From an uncultured Prevotellaceae bacterium (GTDB lineage: Bacteria; Bacteroidota; Bacteroidia; Bacteroidales; Bacteroidaceae): a stretch of DNA of 64,000 nucleotides. Below, one piece after another: positions 35,102 to 44,476 of the stretch; position 1 is the first letter of the stretch; every line of letters starts with the position of its first letter. The position numbers and the translations under genes are program-made. The stretch spans positions 62,001 through 126,000 of the forward strand of contig CAMJZV010000006.1 of the NCBI GenBank assembly GCA_946410305.1, given 5' to 3'. A model generated the notes under the pieces. The model was not told the origin of the DNA and did no database searches. It saw only the letters and a list, made by a program, of their open reading frames with translations.

Positions 35102-36124
35102 ATGGCACAAGCTGCAGTAACATACGATAGCGTGATGAGCGAGCTGAAGGCTCGCGAATTTAAGCCCGTCTATTATCTGGCGGGCGATGAGCCGTATTAT
35201 ATTGATAAGATCAGCGACTGGATTGCTGACAACGTGCTGCAGCCTGAGGAAAGGGACTTCAACCAAACGATCATGTTTGGTTCTGACGTCAATGCATCGC
35301 AGATTGTGGATGCTGCCAAGCGCTATCCGATGATGGCCGAACGACAGGTGCTCATCGTCAAGGAGGCGCAGAATATCAAGAATACGGAGCCTCTGGAGAA
35401 GTATTTCCACCAGCCCATGCCCTCTACCGTGCTGGTTTTTTGCCACAAGAGTAAATTTGACGGTCGTAAGCAGGGTTTGGTCAAGGCTATCAAGGAGCAT
35501 GGCGTGCTGTTTGAGAGCATGAAACTCAAAGATCGCGACCTGCCCGCATTTATCCAGCAGTATCTGAAGGCTAAAAATGCCAGTATCGACCCCAAATCGA
35601 CACAAATGATAGCGGATGCCATCGGTTCTGACCTCAGCAGACTGACTAGCGAGCTCGATAAGGTGCTTTTGGGACTGCCGGAAGGGGATAGGAGAGTGAC
35701 ACCACAGGTCGTAGAGGACCAAATCGGGGTAAGCAAAGACTATAATCCTTTTGAGCTGCGCGACGCCATTGTGAACCGAAATATATTGAAGGCAAACCAG
35801 ATAGTAAAATATTTTGACGAAAATCCAAAGGCTGGAGGACTCTATGCTTTACTCCCGTTGGTGTTTAATTACTTCCAAAACCTGATGATTTCCTATTATT
35901 GCCCACAAAAAGGCAGTCAAGAAGCACTTGCACAGTGGCTTGATATGAAGTCACCCTGGGGTGCCAAAGACTATCTGACAGGTATGAAAAACTACACAGG
36001 TATGAAAGTGATGCAGATTATTGCCAAAATACGCGAAATTGATGCCAAAAGTAAGGGCCTGGATAACCCCAATACCCCCCCAGGAGAGCTCATGAGGGAG
36101 TTAATTTTCTTTATATTCCACTAA
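35102..36124 (+). CDS. holA: DNA polymerase III subunit delta
   Basis: A 340-residue clamp-loader subunit that opens the sliding clamp. Seen: KPVYYLAGDEPYYIDKISDWI at the start of the AAA+ fold, VLIVKEAQ, VLVFCHKSKFDGRK, ISKLTSELDKVLLGLP-type segment (DLSRLTSELDKVLLGL) and a collar domain ending in the LREL-like MRELIFFIF. It lacks Walker residues, as delta subunits do. The length is usual. Confidence 0.93.
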   Translation: MAQAAVTYDSVMSELKAREFKPVYYLAGDEPYYIDKISDWIADNVLQPEERDFNQTIMFGSDVNASQIVDAAKRYPMMAERQVLIVKEAQNIKNTEPLEKYFHQPMPSTVLVFCHKSKFDGRKQGLVKAIKEHGVLFESMKLKDRDLPAFIQQYLKAKNASIDPKSTQMIADAIGSDLSRLTSELDKVLLGLPEGDRRVTPQVVEDQIGVSKDYNPFELRDAIVNRNILKANQIVKYFDENPKAGGLYALLPLVFNYFQNLMISYYCPQKGSQEALAQWLDMKSPWGAKDYLTGMKNYTGMKVMQIIAKIREIDAKSKGLDNPNTPPGELMRELIFFIFH

Positions 36125-36882
36125 ATTTTACCCTATTTTTTTCTCTTTGCTCATTTTTCCCAGACATAAAATTTTGGGCTTAATCGCCTGTCTACACTGG
36201 GATTCCTGCGAAAAATAACGCCTCATATTTCGCGTTTTTTTTGCTTTCTGACCGCTGATTCAGAATAACGCGAAAATGAAAAAATTGGCTCCATTCCGAA
36301 GTCAGGAATTTACGTTTAATAAATTTTATAATTTATGCTTGTTGATTTCGAAATCTAAATCAATATGAGTAGGCTGATTGGTTTGGATATTAAAACACAA
36401 TATTTAGCATTTGTAAAGCTGAATATTGCTTGTAAATTTTAAATATTAAAACGCAAATTAATCTGTTTGGATTTGAATATTTATACTTATACAACACTTG
36501 TTCATATTTATAACGTCTTAAAAACCAGCGTTTTATTAAAATATGCTACAATAAAGTAAAACTTTAACCCCATTATATTGCACTATAGGACTGTATATAG
36601 CAAAGTATATGTAACAGAACATCCTAATTAATTAATTTATACCCAATTATTTGCGTTTTTCTATTTAAAGATTTCTTTATATGTAAATATTGGCCTGAAA
36701 TTCGGATTTGTATTTTCGAAGTCTTTGATATACATTTTAAAATATACGTATTTAAAGTTTTAAATTAAAAATTGAAACTTTACATCTTAAAATTTCCTTT
36801 AGATTTCTTGCATAATTCAATTTTTCTCTTTACCTTTGTAAAATCATTGAAAACTGGGCTTTTTGCCCCAATTTGTCTTATT
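36125..36882. other. Long AT-rich intergenic region
   Basis: About 750 bp without a gene. A weak hairpin AACGC/GCGTT with a T run (36217-36240) could end holA transcripts. Two copies of ATATTAAAACRCAA (36387-36400 and 36443-36456) and two of TTTGGAT occur in the most AT-rich part. The promoter of the XRE gene is at its right end. A replication-related or transcript-silencing role is possible but not shown. Confidence 0.5.
36831..36838 (+). promoter_or_regulatory. -7 promoter element of the XRE gene
   Basis: TACCTTTG with CTTG 20 bp upstream. The leader before the ATG at 36883 contains TGGGC/GCCCCA, a small hairpin. Confidence 0.7.
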
Positions 36883-37368
36883 ATGGAACTAAAAGATCGC
36901 ATTAGACTCATCATGGAAGACCAGCACATGACCCAACAGGTGTTTGCTGATTTTCTTCAACTCGCTCCCGCTACCCTCTCGAGTATTTTTAATGGACGTA
37001 CTCGTCCGACCTTAAATATTGTTGAGGCTATCAAAACGAAAATTCCTGACATTAGTGCTGATTGGTTGTTATGGGGTACCGGTGAGATGTATATGTCCCA
37101 CCCTAACGCTGATTTTGATGGTCAGGAAATGACTTCTGAACACACTATTTCGGGTTCGGATCAGATGCTTAATTTTGATCAACCTTCACTCTTTAGTGGT
37201 CAATCTGGTGTTCAGCCGACCAGTTTTCAGCATGGTGTAAAAAGTACACACCCAGAAATTGCTCGCGAAGAAATCAAAATAATTGACAAAGAGCCTCGAA
37301 AAGTGACAGAAATTCGCGTTTATTATGACGATCAGACTTACGAGACTTTTGTCCCTGCTAAGAAATAG
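36883..37368 (+). CDS. XRE-family helix-turn-helix protein
   Basis: A 161-residue protein from the ATG at 36883, the first after the promoter; an in-frame Met 37 codons upstream lies before the promoter and is rejected. HTH: DRIRLIMEDQHMTQQVFADF then LQLAPATLSSIFNGRTRPTL and ADWLLWGTGEMY, the usual Bacteroidetes XRE head. The rest is low-complexity linker and a C-terminal strand segment (VTEIRVYYDDQTYETFVP) found in this family. It probably represses or activates a nearby target. Confidence 0.85.
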   Translation: MELKDRIRLIMEDQHMTQQVFADFLQLAPATLSSIFNGRTRPTLNIVEAIKTKIPDISADWLLWGTGEMYMSHPNADFDGQEMTSEHTISGSDQMLNFDQPSLFSGQSGVQPTSFQHGVKSTHPEIAREEIKIIDKEPRKVTEIRVYYDDQTYETFVPAKK

Positions 37369-37413
37369 TTTTGTTTTTTGAATACACTTTGCACGGATTA
37401 CGAGGATTTTTCG

Positions 37414-37421
37414 TAATTTTG
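37414..37421 (+). promoter_or_regulatory. -7 promoter element of pyrK-pyrD
   Basis: TAATTTTG, 9 bp before the ATG at 37430, again an almost leaderless start. Confidence 0.65.
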
Positions 37422-37429
37422 CAGTCGTT

Positions 37430-38203
37430 ATGAAGAAGCATATACTAGATTTATCTGTAAGGGCTGTAGAGTTCCTGAGTGATAAGCACGTTTTATTGCG
37501 TCTGACAGACGATAAACCGCTGCCAGAAATGCTGCCAGGACAATTTGTAGAGGTACGCGTAGATGGTTCGCCATCTACTTTCTTACGTCGTCCAATTTCT
37601 ATTAATTTTGTGGACCCTATTGCTAACGAGCTGTGGCTCATGGTGGCCATGGTGGGCGAAGGTACACGAAAACTGGGCGATTTACAACCTGGTGACACGC
37701 TGAACTGCGTATTACCGCTTGGCAATGGTTTCACTAATAGCCCCAAGCCATCAGCTAAATGCCTTTTAGTGGGTGGCGGCGTAGGTGTGGCCCCTCTGCT
37801 TTATTTGGGTGAAGTGCTACAGCAGCAGGGCTGTGAGGTGACTTTCCTGTTGGGAGGACGTAGTGCGAAAGACCTGTTAGAGCTTGATTTATTTAATAAG
37901 TACGGGCGTGTGTGCGTGACAACTGAGGACGGCACGATGGGTGAGAAAGGCTTTGTGACCAATCACGGCGTGCTTGTCGAGTCCTTTGACAAGATATATA
38001 CCTGTGGTCCTACCCCCATGATGAAGGCGGTGGCACGCTATGCCAGTGAGAAAGCTATTGACTGCGAGGCCTCGCTGGAGAATATGATGGCTTGTGGACT
38101 AGGTGCCTGTCTGTGTTGTGTGGAGAAAACCACGGAGGGTAACCTGTGTGTCTGCAAGGATGGTCCTGTATTTAATATCAAAAGACTGTTATGGCAAAAT
38201 TAA
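37430..38203 (+). CDS. pyrK: Dihydroorotate dehydrogenase electron-transfer subunit
   Basis: A 257-residue FAD/[2Fe-2S] protein passing electrons from PyrD to NAD+. Seen: PGQFVEVRV and [10 protein letters not shown] (FAD site), [15 protein letters not shown] (NAD site), [13 protein letters not shown], and the iron-sulfur cysteines in [15 protein letters not shown]...CVCKDGPVF. It overlaps pyrD by 13 bp. Confidence 0.95.
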   Translation: MKKHILDLSVRAVEFLSDKHVLLRLTDDKPLPEMLPGQFVEVRVDGSPSTFLRRPISINFVDPIANELWLMVAMVGEGTRKLGDLQPGDTLNCVLPLGNGFTNSPKPSAKCLLVGGGVGVAPLLYLGEVLQQQGCEVTFLLGGRSAKDLLELDLFNKYGRVCVTTEDGTMGEKGFVTNHGVLVESFDKIYTCGPTPMMKAVARYASEKAIDCEASLENMMACGLGACLCCVEKTTEGNLCVCKDGPVFNIKRLLWQN

Positions 38204-39096
38204 ACGTAAATATAGGGGCGCTGAACTTGAAGAACCCTGTAATGACTGCCAGCGGTACGTTTGGCTATGGTGTTGAATTTGAGGATTTTATAGATCTTTC
38301 AGGTTTAGGAGGCATCATTGTTAAGGGGACTACGCTGAAGCCACGTGAGGGTAACGATTATCCGCGTATGGCAGAGACTGCCAGCGGTATGCTGAACTGT
38401 GTAGGTCTGCAGAATAAGGGTGTGGACTACTTCTGCGAGCATATCTATCCGCAAATCAAGGACATTGATACGAACATGATTGTCAATGTCAGTGGTTCGT
38501 CGCCAGAGGACTATGCAGAGTGTGCTGCCCGTATTGATGCGCTGGACAAGATTCCTGCCATAGAGTTGAATATCTCATGTCCGAACGTAAAGGACGGCGG
38601 TATGGCCTTTGGCGTGACGTGTGCAGGAGCATCGAGTGTGGTAAAGGCTGTTCGCCAGGCCTATCATAAGACGCTGATAGTCAAGCTGTCACCTAATGTG
38701 ACGGATATTGCTGAGATTGCCCGCGCTGTAGAGGCTGAGGGAGCTGACTCCGTGTCGCTTATCAATACGCTGATGGGTATGGCTATTGATGTAGAGAAGC
38801 GCAAGAAGGTGCTGTCGATAGGTACGGGCGGACTGAGTGGCCCCTGCGTGAAACCCGTTGCGTTGCGCATGGTCTATCAGGTTGCCAAGGCTGTGAAGAT
38901 CCCTGTGGTGGGCTTGGGAGGTATCTCTTCCGCGAAAGATGCCCTGGAATTCCTCATGGCAGGTGCTACGGCTATTGAGATAGGTACGGCTAACTTCCTT
39001 GACCCTGCTGTCACTATCAAGGTGAGGGACGGCATCAATGAATGGCTCGATGCCCATGGATGTCAGGATATCCACGAGATTATCGGATGCTTGTAG
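38191..39096 (+). CDS. pyrD: Dihydroorotate dehydrogenase, class 1B catalytic subunit
   Basis: A 301-residue TIM-barrel FMN enzyme that makes orotate. Seen: [42 protein letters not shown] with the catalytic Cys region, [53 protein letters not shown]. With pyrK it forms the heterotetramer used for pyrimidine synthesis. Confidence 0.96.
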   Translation: MAKLNVNIGALNLKNPVMTASGTFGYGVEFEDFIDLSGLGGIIVKGTTLKPREGNDYPRMAETASGMLNCVGLQNKGVDYFCEHIYPQIKDIDTNMIVNVSGSSPEDYAECAARIDALDKIPAIELNISCPNVKDGGMAFGVTCAGASSVVKAVRQAYHKTLIVKLSPNVTDIAEIARAVEAEGADSVSLINTLMGMAIDVEKRKKVLSIGTGGLSGPCVKPVALRMVYQVAKAVKIPVVGLGGISSAKDALEFLMAGATAIEIGTANFLDPAVTIKVRDGINEWLDAHGCQDIHEIIGCL

Positions 39097-39130
39097 CGCT
39101 TCGCTAGAGATTAGTGATTAGTGAATAAAT

Positions 39131-39158
39131 TTAAGGGCGGCCATTCGGTCGCCCTTAA
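39131..39158 (+). terminator. Hairpin downstream of pyrD
   Basis: TTAAGGGCGGCC/GGTCGCCCTTAA, a 12-bp stem (one G-T pair) with loop ATTC. The following bases are not T-rich, so it may be a transcript-end stabiliser as much as a terminator. Confidence 0.7.
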
Positions 39159-39279
39159 CCAACACAAAAACTAAACTAGACTTAACTAAAGCTATTTAGA
39201 TTTTCACAAATCCTTATAGCTTCTGCAAAGATAGTACAAATTCTTTAAACCGCAAGTTTTTTTTGAGATTTTTTTGCAA

Positions 39280-40371
39280 TTAGATGCAAAAATCTTTGTT
39301 CTTGCCAGATTTATAGACCAAATAGGCATCCAAAATCGTTATGGCAGCCATTGCTTCTACGACGGGTACTGCACGTGGCAAAACACACGCATCGTGACGT
39401 CCGCGAGCTGTCAGCGTAGTAGCATTTCCGTGGATATCTACCGTCTCCTGTTCGCGGAGTAGGGTAGCAACGGGTTTGAAGGCCACACGGAAGAAAATAT
39501 CCTGTCCATTGGAGATGCCTCCCTGGATTCCTCCGCTATGGTTGGTCTTGGTAGTCACGACGGAATCGTGCTCAACTGTGAACACGTCGTTTTGCTCAGA
39601 ACCACGCTGGGTGACAGCAGCAAAGCCATCGCCATATTCAAAGCCCTTTACCGCATTGATACTCAGCATGGCAGCACCCAGTTGGGCGTGCAGCTTGCTA
39701 AATTCTGGCTCGCCCAGTCCCACAGGACAGCCTTTGATGACGCAGGTGATGACGCCTCCAATGGTGTCGCCTTCTGCCTTGACCTGCTGGATGAGCTGTA
39801 TCATCTCCTCTGCCTTTGGCTGGTCAGGACAGCGCACGGCATTGCTCTCTGTCAATGAGAGGTCGTAATGGTGGTAGTCGTTGTCTAGCGCGATATTCCC
39901 CACCTGTGACGTGTAGGCTGTGATTCCAATGCCCAACTGGCGCAATACCAGTTTGGCTAAGGCGCCAGCCACACAACGACTGATGGTGATGCGTGCTGAA
40001 GAGCGTCCGCCACCACGATGGTCGCGCACACCATACTTCTGTGTATAGGTGAAGTCGGCATGGGAGGGACGGAACACCTCGCGCATATTGTCGTAATCAC
40101 TGGAATGCTGGTTCTCGTTGCGTACGATGAACCCAATAGGACAGCCTGTTGACTTGCCCTCAAAGACACCACTGAGCAGTTCCACACGATCAGACTCGTT
40201 GCGTGCTGTCGTGATGCTGCTTTGTCCAGGACGTCGCCTATTCAGCTCCTGCTGAATGAAGTCGATATCAATATCGATACCTGCAGGCATACCATCGACG
40301 ATACCGCCTATGGCTTCTCCATGGCTCTCGCCAAATGTCGTCACTCTGAAGATTCTTCCTATCGTGTTCAT
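39280..40371 (-). CDS. aroC: Chorismate synthase
   Basis: A 363-residue FMN enzyme turning EPSP into chorismate. Seen: [80 protein letters not shown] (catalytic His nearby), and [16 protein letters not shown]. It stands alone on the minus strand; the other aromatic genes are at 44-48 kb. Confidence 0.97.
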   Translation of the reverse strand: MNTIGRIFRVTTFGESHGEAIGGIVDGMPAGIDIDIDFIQQELNRRRPGQSSITTARNESDRVELLSGVFEGKSTGCPIGFIVRNENQHSSDYDNMREVFRPSHADFTYTQKYGVRDHRGGGRSSARITISRCVAGALAKLVLRQLGIGITAYTSQVGNIALDNDYHHYDLSLTESNAVRCPDQPKAEEMIQLIQQVKAEGDTIGGVITCVIKGCPVGLGEPEFSKLHAQLGAAMLSINAVKGFEYGDGFAAVTQRGSEQNDVFTVEHDSVVTTKTNHSGGIQGGISNGQDIFFRVAFKPVATLLREQETVDIHGNATTLTARGRHDACVLPRAVPVVEAMAAITILDAYLVYKSGKNKDFCI

Positions 40372-40415
40372 GGGACTAATGGGTCTTATGGGGTTTTATG
40401 GATTGAATGGATGGA

Positions 40416-41045
40416 TTAGTGACAATGACCGCAGCCACAGCCGTCATGGTGGTGCTCGTGGTCATGGTCACAACCACAATCATCATGTTCACAGCCGCAG
40501 TCGTCGTGGCCGCAACCACCTCCACAGCTGTCACAGTGACCACCACAGCCACCTGTCAGGTGCTTCATCATGTGGTCAACCTCTTCCTTGCTAGCCTCGC
40601 GGTTCTCCAGCACAGTGCCTTCGAAATAGAGCGTCTCACCTGCCAATGGGTGGTTGAGGTCCATTTTTACCTTCTCTTCACCAATTTCCAGTACGCGACC
40701 ATTGAAGCGCTCGCCCTGTTCGTTCTGCAGGGGAACGATGGCATCCTGATAGATATGCTCGTGGTCGAAGTGTCCGTTGATGCAGAACATGTTGCGATCG
40801 AGGTCGAGGACATACTCGTCATGATATTCTCCATAGCCCTCTTCCTTGCTCAGCGTAAGCTTAAAGTCCTGGCCTTTCTCAGTGGCAATCATCTGCTCCT
40901 CGAACTTGTCGAGGGCAAAACCAAAGCCTGTGATGAATGAGAAGGGACGCTCAGCGGTAGCCTCCTCAATAAGTTCCTTACCTTTGTCGCCGTCTACATA
41001 AAGCTTGTAAGAGACGGCAATGTACTTGTTTGTCTTGTTGTCCAT
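40416..41045 (-). CDS. slyD: SlyD-type FKBP peptidyl-prolyl isomerase with metal-binding tail
   Basis: A 209-residue protein from the ATG at 41045 (the longer frame lies upstream of the promoter). FKBP part: YIAVSYKLYVDGD, ERPFSFITGFG, GQDFKLTLSKEEGYGEY. The inserted IF chaperone domain follows (PLQNEQGERFNGRVLEIGEEKVKMDLNHPLAG). A tail of about 45 residues is almost wholly Cys, His, Gly and Asp (GCGHDDCGCEHDDCGCDHDH), which should bind nickel or zinc. It folds proteins and probably serves metal homeostasis. Promoter TACCTTTG at 41071-41078 on the minus strand. Confidence 0.92.
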   Translation of the reverse strand: MDNKTNKYIAVSYKLYVDGDKGKELIEEATAERPFSFITGFGFALDKFEEQMIATEKGQDFKLTLSKEEGYGEYHDEYVLDLDRNMFCINGHFDHEHIYQDAIVPLQNEQGERFNGRVLEIGEEKVKMDLNHPLAGETLYFEGTVLENREASKEEVDHMMKHLTGGCGGHCDSCGGGCGHDDCGCEHDDCGCDHDHEHHHDGCGCGHCH

Positions 41046-41070
41046 ATACCTTATTATAATAATTTGGCTG

Positions 41071-41078
41071 CAAAGGTA
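41071..41078 (-). promoter_or_regulatory. -7 promoter element of slyD
   Basis: TACCTTTG on the minus strand, 25 bp before the start codon. Confidence 0.7.
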
Positions 41079-41283
41079 CGAATAAGTGAGCGAAAAACCA
41101 AATGAATTTTGGTTTTTCCGAACGGGAGTACTTTCGACCTTATGGTCAAAGGTACGAAAAAACGATTGAAAAGCCAAAAAAAGGTGCTTTAAATGTTTCA
41201 TTTTGACGAAAATCAAGGATTCTGGGGTTTCTTTGATGAAGGTCAAGAATTGGGTGTGTTTGCGCACACAATTTATAAAAAAG

Positions 41284-41315
41284 CTTGGAAGGTATGGATT
41301 TTTGCCGTACCTTTG
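41284..41315 (+). promoter_or_regulatory. Promoter of the small secreted protein gene
   Basis: CTTG at 41284-41287 and TACCTTTG at 41308-41315, 20 bp apart. The transcript would begin just past 41320, which fixes the ATG at 41384 as the start. Confidence 0.7.
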
Positions 41316-41383
41316 CATCGTCAATAAGACAAAAGGATAACATTATTAAGGTAAATTTAAAGATTAAAGAAAGGGTAACAAAA

Positions 41384-41734
41384 ATGAAAAAGATTGTATT
41401 GACACTGGTTGCTCTTATGAGCATGACAACAACGTTTGCAGAGAACGAAGGTATGAATACCACCGAGGCATACAACATGACTGTTAACATGGGCAAGCTG
41501 GCTAAGGCTCTGGGTCTGACCAATGACCAGGTTGAGAGTGTTGCTGAGGTACACAAGACTTTCTCTTCGGAGATGATGTTCGCTGCACAGTATGGTAAGG
41601 AAGAGCGTGCCAAGATGGTCGAGAAGGCTGTCACCAAGGATCTGGCTTACATGCACACCATCCTGAACAAGGATCAGTATCGTAAGTATCTGACATTGCT
41701 GAACGTTACGCTCGTTAACCGCGGATTAAAGTAA
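41384..41734 (+). CDS. Small secreted helical protein
   Basis: A 116-residue protein with signal peptide MKKIVLTLVALMSMTTTFA. The mature part is helical (KLAKALGLTNDQVESVAEVHKTFSSEMMFAA...KDLAYMHTILNKDQYRKYLTLLNVTL) and resembles the periplasmic LTxxQ/Spy-like pattern where a short motif precedes helix pairs and ends near NxxQYxKY. It may be a stress-related periplasmic protein common in Prevotella; the function is unknown. The codon bias looks like that of a well-expressed gene. Confidence 0.7.
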   Translation: MKKIVLTLVALMSMTTTFAENEGMNTTEAYNMTVNMGKLAKALGLTNDQVESVAEVHKTFSSEMMFAAQYGKEERAKMVEKAVTKDLAYMHTILNKDQYRKYLTLLNVTLVNRGLK

Positions 41735-41829
41735 TAGATAGATAGTTTAGTTAGTAGTATTAATGTTATGAAAAAGGAATGGGCATTGCCGTTTAGGCAG
41801 TGCCTCTTTCTTTGTTTTATGCCAAATTA

Positions 41830-41861
41830 TTTGGTAGGCTGCAAAAAAAGTGCTACTTTTG
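41830..41861 (+). promoter_or_regulatory. Promoter of the M48 peptidase gene
   Basis: TTTG at 41830-41833 and TACTTTTG at 41854-41861, 20 bp apart. Confidence 0.7.
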
Positions 41862-41910
41862 CGGTTGGAAATCAATACTTAGTGAGAACGCTAACCATAA
41901 AGAGAATCAA

Positions 41911-42792
41911 ATGAGACAGATAAGAATCGTACTGTTAGCCCTGGTTGCAGCCATTTTGGTGGGCTGTGGCACATCGTCTACAGTGCCCATTACGGGTAGA
42001 AAAAGAACGCTGATGGTCTCTGACGAACAGGTGCTGAGCCTGTCTAATGAGCAGTATAGTCAGTACATGCAGACTGCCAAACCTTCGACAAATGCTGCCA
42101 ATACGGCAATGGTCAAGCGGGTAGGACAGAACTTGGCGAATGCCGTAGTGACGTATCTTAATGCCAATGGACTGGGTAGTGAGGTGTCCCAGTACAAGTG
42201 GGAGTTCAACCTTGTGCAAGACCAGCAGGTCAACGCCTTCTGCATGCCTGGTGGAAAGATTGTTGTCTATGAAGGACTGCTCCCCGTCACAAAGGATGAG
42301 ACGTCACTGGCTATCGTGTTGGGTCACGAGATTGCGCATGCTGTTGCCAAACACTCTGCTGAGCAGATGTCGACAGCCATCAAGCAGCAATATGGTGCCC
42401 AGGCGCTGAGTGTACTGATGGCAGGTGCTGGTGCCAGTTCTGGTTTGCAGACGGTTGCTGGTACTGTCTTCGGACTGGGTGCCCAGGGAGCCAGTGCCAA
42501 GTATTCACGTGACCACGAGAGCGAGGCAGACCATCTAGGTATCATCTTTGCAGCTATGGCAGGCTATAATCCGGAGGCTGCTGTCAGCTTCTGGCAGCGC
42601 ATGTCGCAGGCTACAGGTGGTGGCTCTACCTCATGGCTGAGCACGCACCCAAGCGATGCTACGCGCATCAAGCAGATTCAGGGGTGGCTTCCTGAGGCTA
42701 AGAAGTATTACAAAGGCAATCTGAAGACAGCCAGTGGTAATAAGAATATCAAGACCTTTCACATATCCAGTAAGAGTAACAAAAAGAAATAA
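41911..42792 (+). CDS. M48-family metalloprotease lipoprotein
   Basis: A 293-residue protein from the ATG at 41911, after the promoter. Lipoprotein signal LLALVAAILVGCGTSS. Zinc protease motif HEIAH in VLGHEIAHAVAKHSAEQ, third ligand in HESEADHLGI, then WLSTHPSDATRI. It belongs with BepA/LoiP-like periplasmic quality-control proteases. The C1 peptidase gene follows after six bases and is probably co-transcribed. Confidence 0.92.
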   Translation: MRQIRIVLLALVAAILVGCGTSSTVPITGRKRTLMVSDEQVLSLSNEQYSQYMQTAKPSTNAANTAMVKRVGQNLANAVVTYLNANGLGSEVSQYKWEFNLVQDQQVNAFCMPGGKIVVYEGLLPVTKDETSLAIVLGHEIAHAVAKHSAEQMSTAIKQQYGAQALSVLMAGAGASSGLQTVAGTVFGLGAQGASAKYSRDHESEADHLGIIFAAMAGYNPEAAVSFWQRMSQATGGGSTSWLSTHPSDATRIKQIQGWLPEAKKYYKGNLKTASGNKNIKTFHISSKSNKKK

Positions 42793-42798
42793 TAAGTA

Positions 42799-44196
42799 AT
42801 GAGAAAAGTTTTTTTGAGCCTGTTGCTGACAACAGCTGTAAGCATGTCAGCACAACAGAAACAGGGTGGCATCAGTCCTCAGATGCTGCAACAGATAGAA
42901 CAACAGAATGTACCAACGGCTTCCGACCGAGCCCTGCGCAATGCGCTGGCCGCTAATGCCATCGATAACCTGGCGCAGAACCGTCAGCATGCAGGAGCCC
43001 TGGATACCTATTTCAGTGTAGAGACCAAGAAACAGTCTATTACTGACCAGAAGTCGAGTGGACGCTGCTGGATGTTCAGCGGTATGAATGTGCTACGTGC
43101 CAATTTTGCCAAGCGCACTGATTCACTCAGCGTGGTATTCTCGCAGGACTATCTGTTCTTCTGGGACCAGCTGGAGAAGGCTAATCTGATGCTGCAGGGT
43201 GTGATAGAGACTGCCCAGAAACCTATTGACGACCAGCGCGTACAGTTCTTCTTCCACTATCCACTAAGTGATGGCGGCACGTTCTGTGGTGTTGCCGACC
43301 TGGCAGAGAAATATGGTCTGGTACCTGCTGACATACAGCCTGAGACCTATTCGGCAGACAACACGTCGAAGATGTCAAGCATCATCAAGTCAAAGCTCCG
43401 TGAACAGGGCTTAGAACTGCGCAAAATGGTGGCAGACGGCAAAAAGGCTAAGGCTATCGAACAGCGTAAGACCCAGATGCTTAGCGAGATCTATCATATG
43501 TTGGTTATTACGCTGGGTGAGCCTGTCAAGGAGTTCTCCTACGCTTTCAAGAACAAGGATGGTAAGGCTATCACACCTGTCAAGAAATATACTCCCAAGT
43601 CGTTCTACGAAGAGACGGTGGATGGCAAGCTCAATGGCACCTTCATCATGGTGATGAACGACCCACGTCGTGAGTACTACAAGACCTATGAGGTGGAGTA
43701 CGATCGCCATGTTTATGACGGACATAACTGGAAGTATCTGAACCTGCCTATGGAGGAGATAGAACAGCTGGCTATCGCCTCGCTGAAGGATGGTCGCAAG
43801 CTCTACAGCTCCTATGATGTCGCCAAACAGCTGGACCGCAAGCGTGGCTACTGCGACCTGGAGAATTTCGACTACGCATCGCTGTTTAACACCTCTTTCA
43901 ATATGACGAAGGCTGAGCGCATCTCTACTTTTGATAGTGGTTCCACCCACGCTATGACGCTGACTGCTGTTGACCTCGATAGCAATGGACAACCCTTGAA
44001 GTGGAAGGTCGAGAACTCCTGGGGTGGCAGCTGGGGACAGCAGGGCTGTCTCATCATGTCAGCACGCTGGTTCCGCGAATATATGTTCCGTCTGGTAGTC
44101 GACAAGAAATACGTCAGCGAGAAACTGCTGAAGGACTACGAGCAGAAGCCTGTCATGGTGATGCCTGAAGACCCCTTGTTCCAGATGGATGAGTGA
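42799..44196 (+). CDS. Secreted C1-family cysteine peptidase (aminopeptidase C/bleomycin hydrolase type)
   Basis: A 465-residue protein. Signal peptide MRKVFLSLLLTTAVSMSAQQ. Catalytic Cys in QKSSGRCWMFSGMNV, His in GSTHAMTLTAVD, Asn in KVENSWGGSWGQQG, all of the C1B bleomycin-hydrolase group. Cytosolic PepC has no leader, so this form probably trims peptides in the periplasm. It lies six bases after the M48 protease, suggesting joint protein turnover. Confidence 0.92.
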   Translation: MRKVFLSLLLTTAVSMSAQQKQGGISPQMLQQIEQQNVPTASDRALRNALAANAIDNLAQNRQHAGALDTYFSVETKKQSITDQKSSGRCWMFSGMNVLRANFAKRTDSLSVVFSQDYLFFWDQLEKANLMLQGVIETAQKPIDDQRVQFFFHYPLSDGGTFCGVADLAEKYGLVPADIQPETYSADNTSKMSSIIKSKLREQGLELRKMVADGKKAKAIEQRKTQMLSEIYHMLVITLGEPVKEFSYAFKNKDGKAITPVKKYTPKSFYEETVDGKLNGTFIMVMNDPRREYYKTYEVEYDRHVYDGHNWKYLNLPMEEIEQLAIASLKDGRKLYSSYDVAKQLDRKRGYCDLENFDYASLFNTSFNMTKAERISTFDSGSTHAMTLTAVDLDSNGQPLKWKVENSWGGSWGQQGCLIMSARWFREYMFRLVVDKKYVSEKLLKDYEQKPVMVMPEDPLFQMDE

Positions 44197-44242
44197 AAAA
44201 GTGACAATTATTTGCTACAAACGTAATTTTTCTTTCAAAAAG

Positions 44243-44274
44243 TTTGCGTAATTGCGGGAAAAGTTATACTTTTG
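44243..44274 (+). promoter_or_regulatory. Promoter of the Phe/Tyr operon
   Basis: TTTG at 44243-44246 and TACTTTTG at 44267-44274, 20 bp apart. Transcription would begin near 44281 and include the leader peptide. Confidence 0.75.
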
Positions 44275-44302
44275 CAACCGATTAACAAAAACAGAGAGAA
44301 CA

Positions 44303-44380
44303 ATGAACATGTTAAATGCTTATTTTTACGGCTATTACTTTTACTTTACAAGCAATTGTGAAGCGGTAGGTCGTATGTAA
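44303..44380 (+). CDS. Phe/Tyr-rich leader peptide of the pheA operon
   Basis: A 25-codon frame just after the promoter: MNMLNAYFYGYYFYFTSNCE then AVGRM. Residues 7-15 (YFYGYYFYF) are eight Phe or Tyr codons in nine. Stalling of the ribosome at these codons when charged tRNA-Phe or tRNA-Tyr is scarce would decide whether the terminator at 44411-44445 forms. The genes that follow make Phe and Tyr, so product and sensor match. The peptide itself needs no further function. Confidence 0.85.
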   Translation: MNMLNAYFYGYYFYFTSNCEAVGRM

Positions 44381-44445
44381 GATAAAGACATGAACAGAAT
44401 AGTAATAAGGCTCCGCTTCACAAACAAGTGAAAGCGGAGTTTTTT
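44358..44445 (+). promoter_or_regulatory. Attenuator: antiterminator/terminator switch before pheA
   Basis: Terminator: CTCCGCTTCAC (44411-44421), loop AAACAA, GTGAAAGCGGAG (44428-44439, one bulged A), then six T. Antiterminator: GTGAAGCGG at 44358-44366, inside the leader peptide gene, is the exact complement of CCGCTTCAC at 44413-44421, the left arm of the terminator. A ribosome stalled at 44321-44347 leaves 44358-44366 free to pair and blocks the terminator. A ribosome reaching the stop at 44380 covers it and the terminator forms. All elements are seen in sequence; the mechanism is inferred from classic trp/phe attenuation. Confidence 0.85.
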
Positions 44446-44476
44446 ATAATAAGATAGTCAAATAGTCAATAATAAG

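Noticed and set aside
36125..36771. Replication origin in the AT-rich gap
   Set aside because: No DnaA-box cluster was seen, and the flanking genes are not those usually beside an origin; only two short direct repeats support it.
36772..36882. 37-residue N-terminal extension of the XRE protein
   Set aside because: The -7 element at 36831-36838 lies inside it; the extension is simple AT-rich sequence.
40416..41324. Longer start for slyD (302 residues)
   Set aside because: The promoter element at 41071-41078 lies downstream of that start and the extra residues are not FKBP-like.
41800..41910. Longer start for the M48 protease
   Set aside because: The promoter at 41830-41861 lies inside it, and the lipoprotein signal starts at the Met of 41911.
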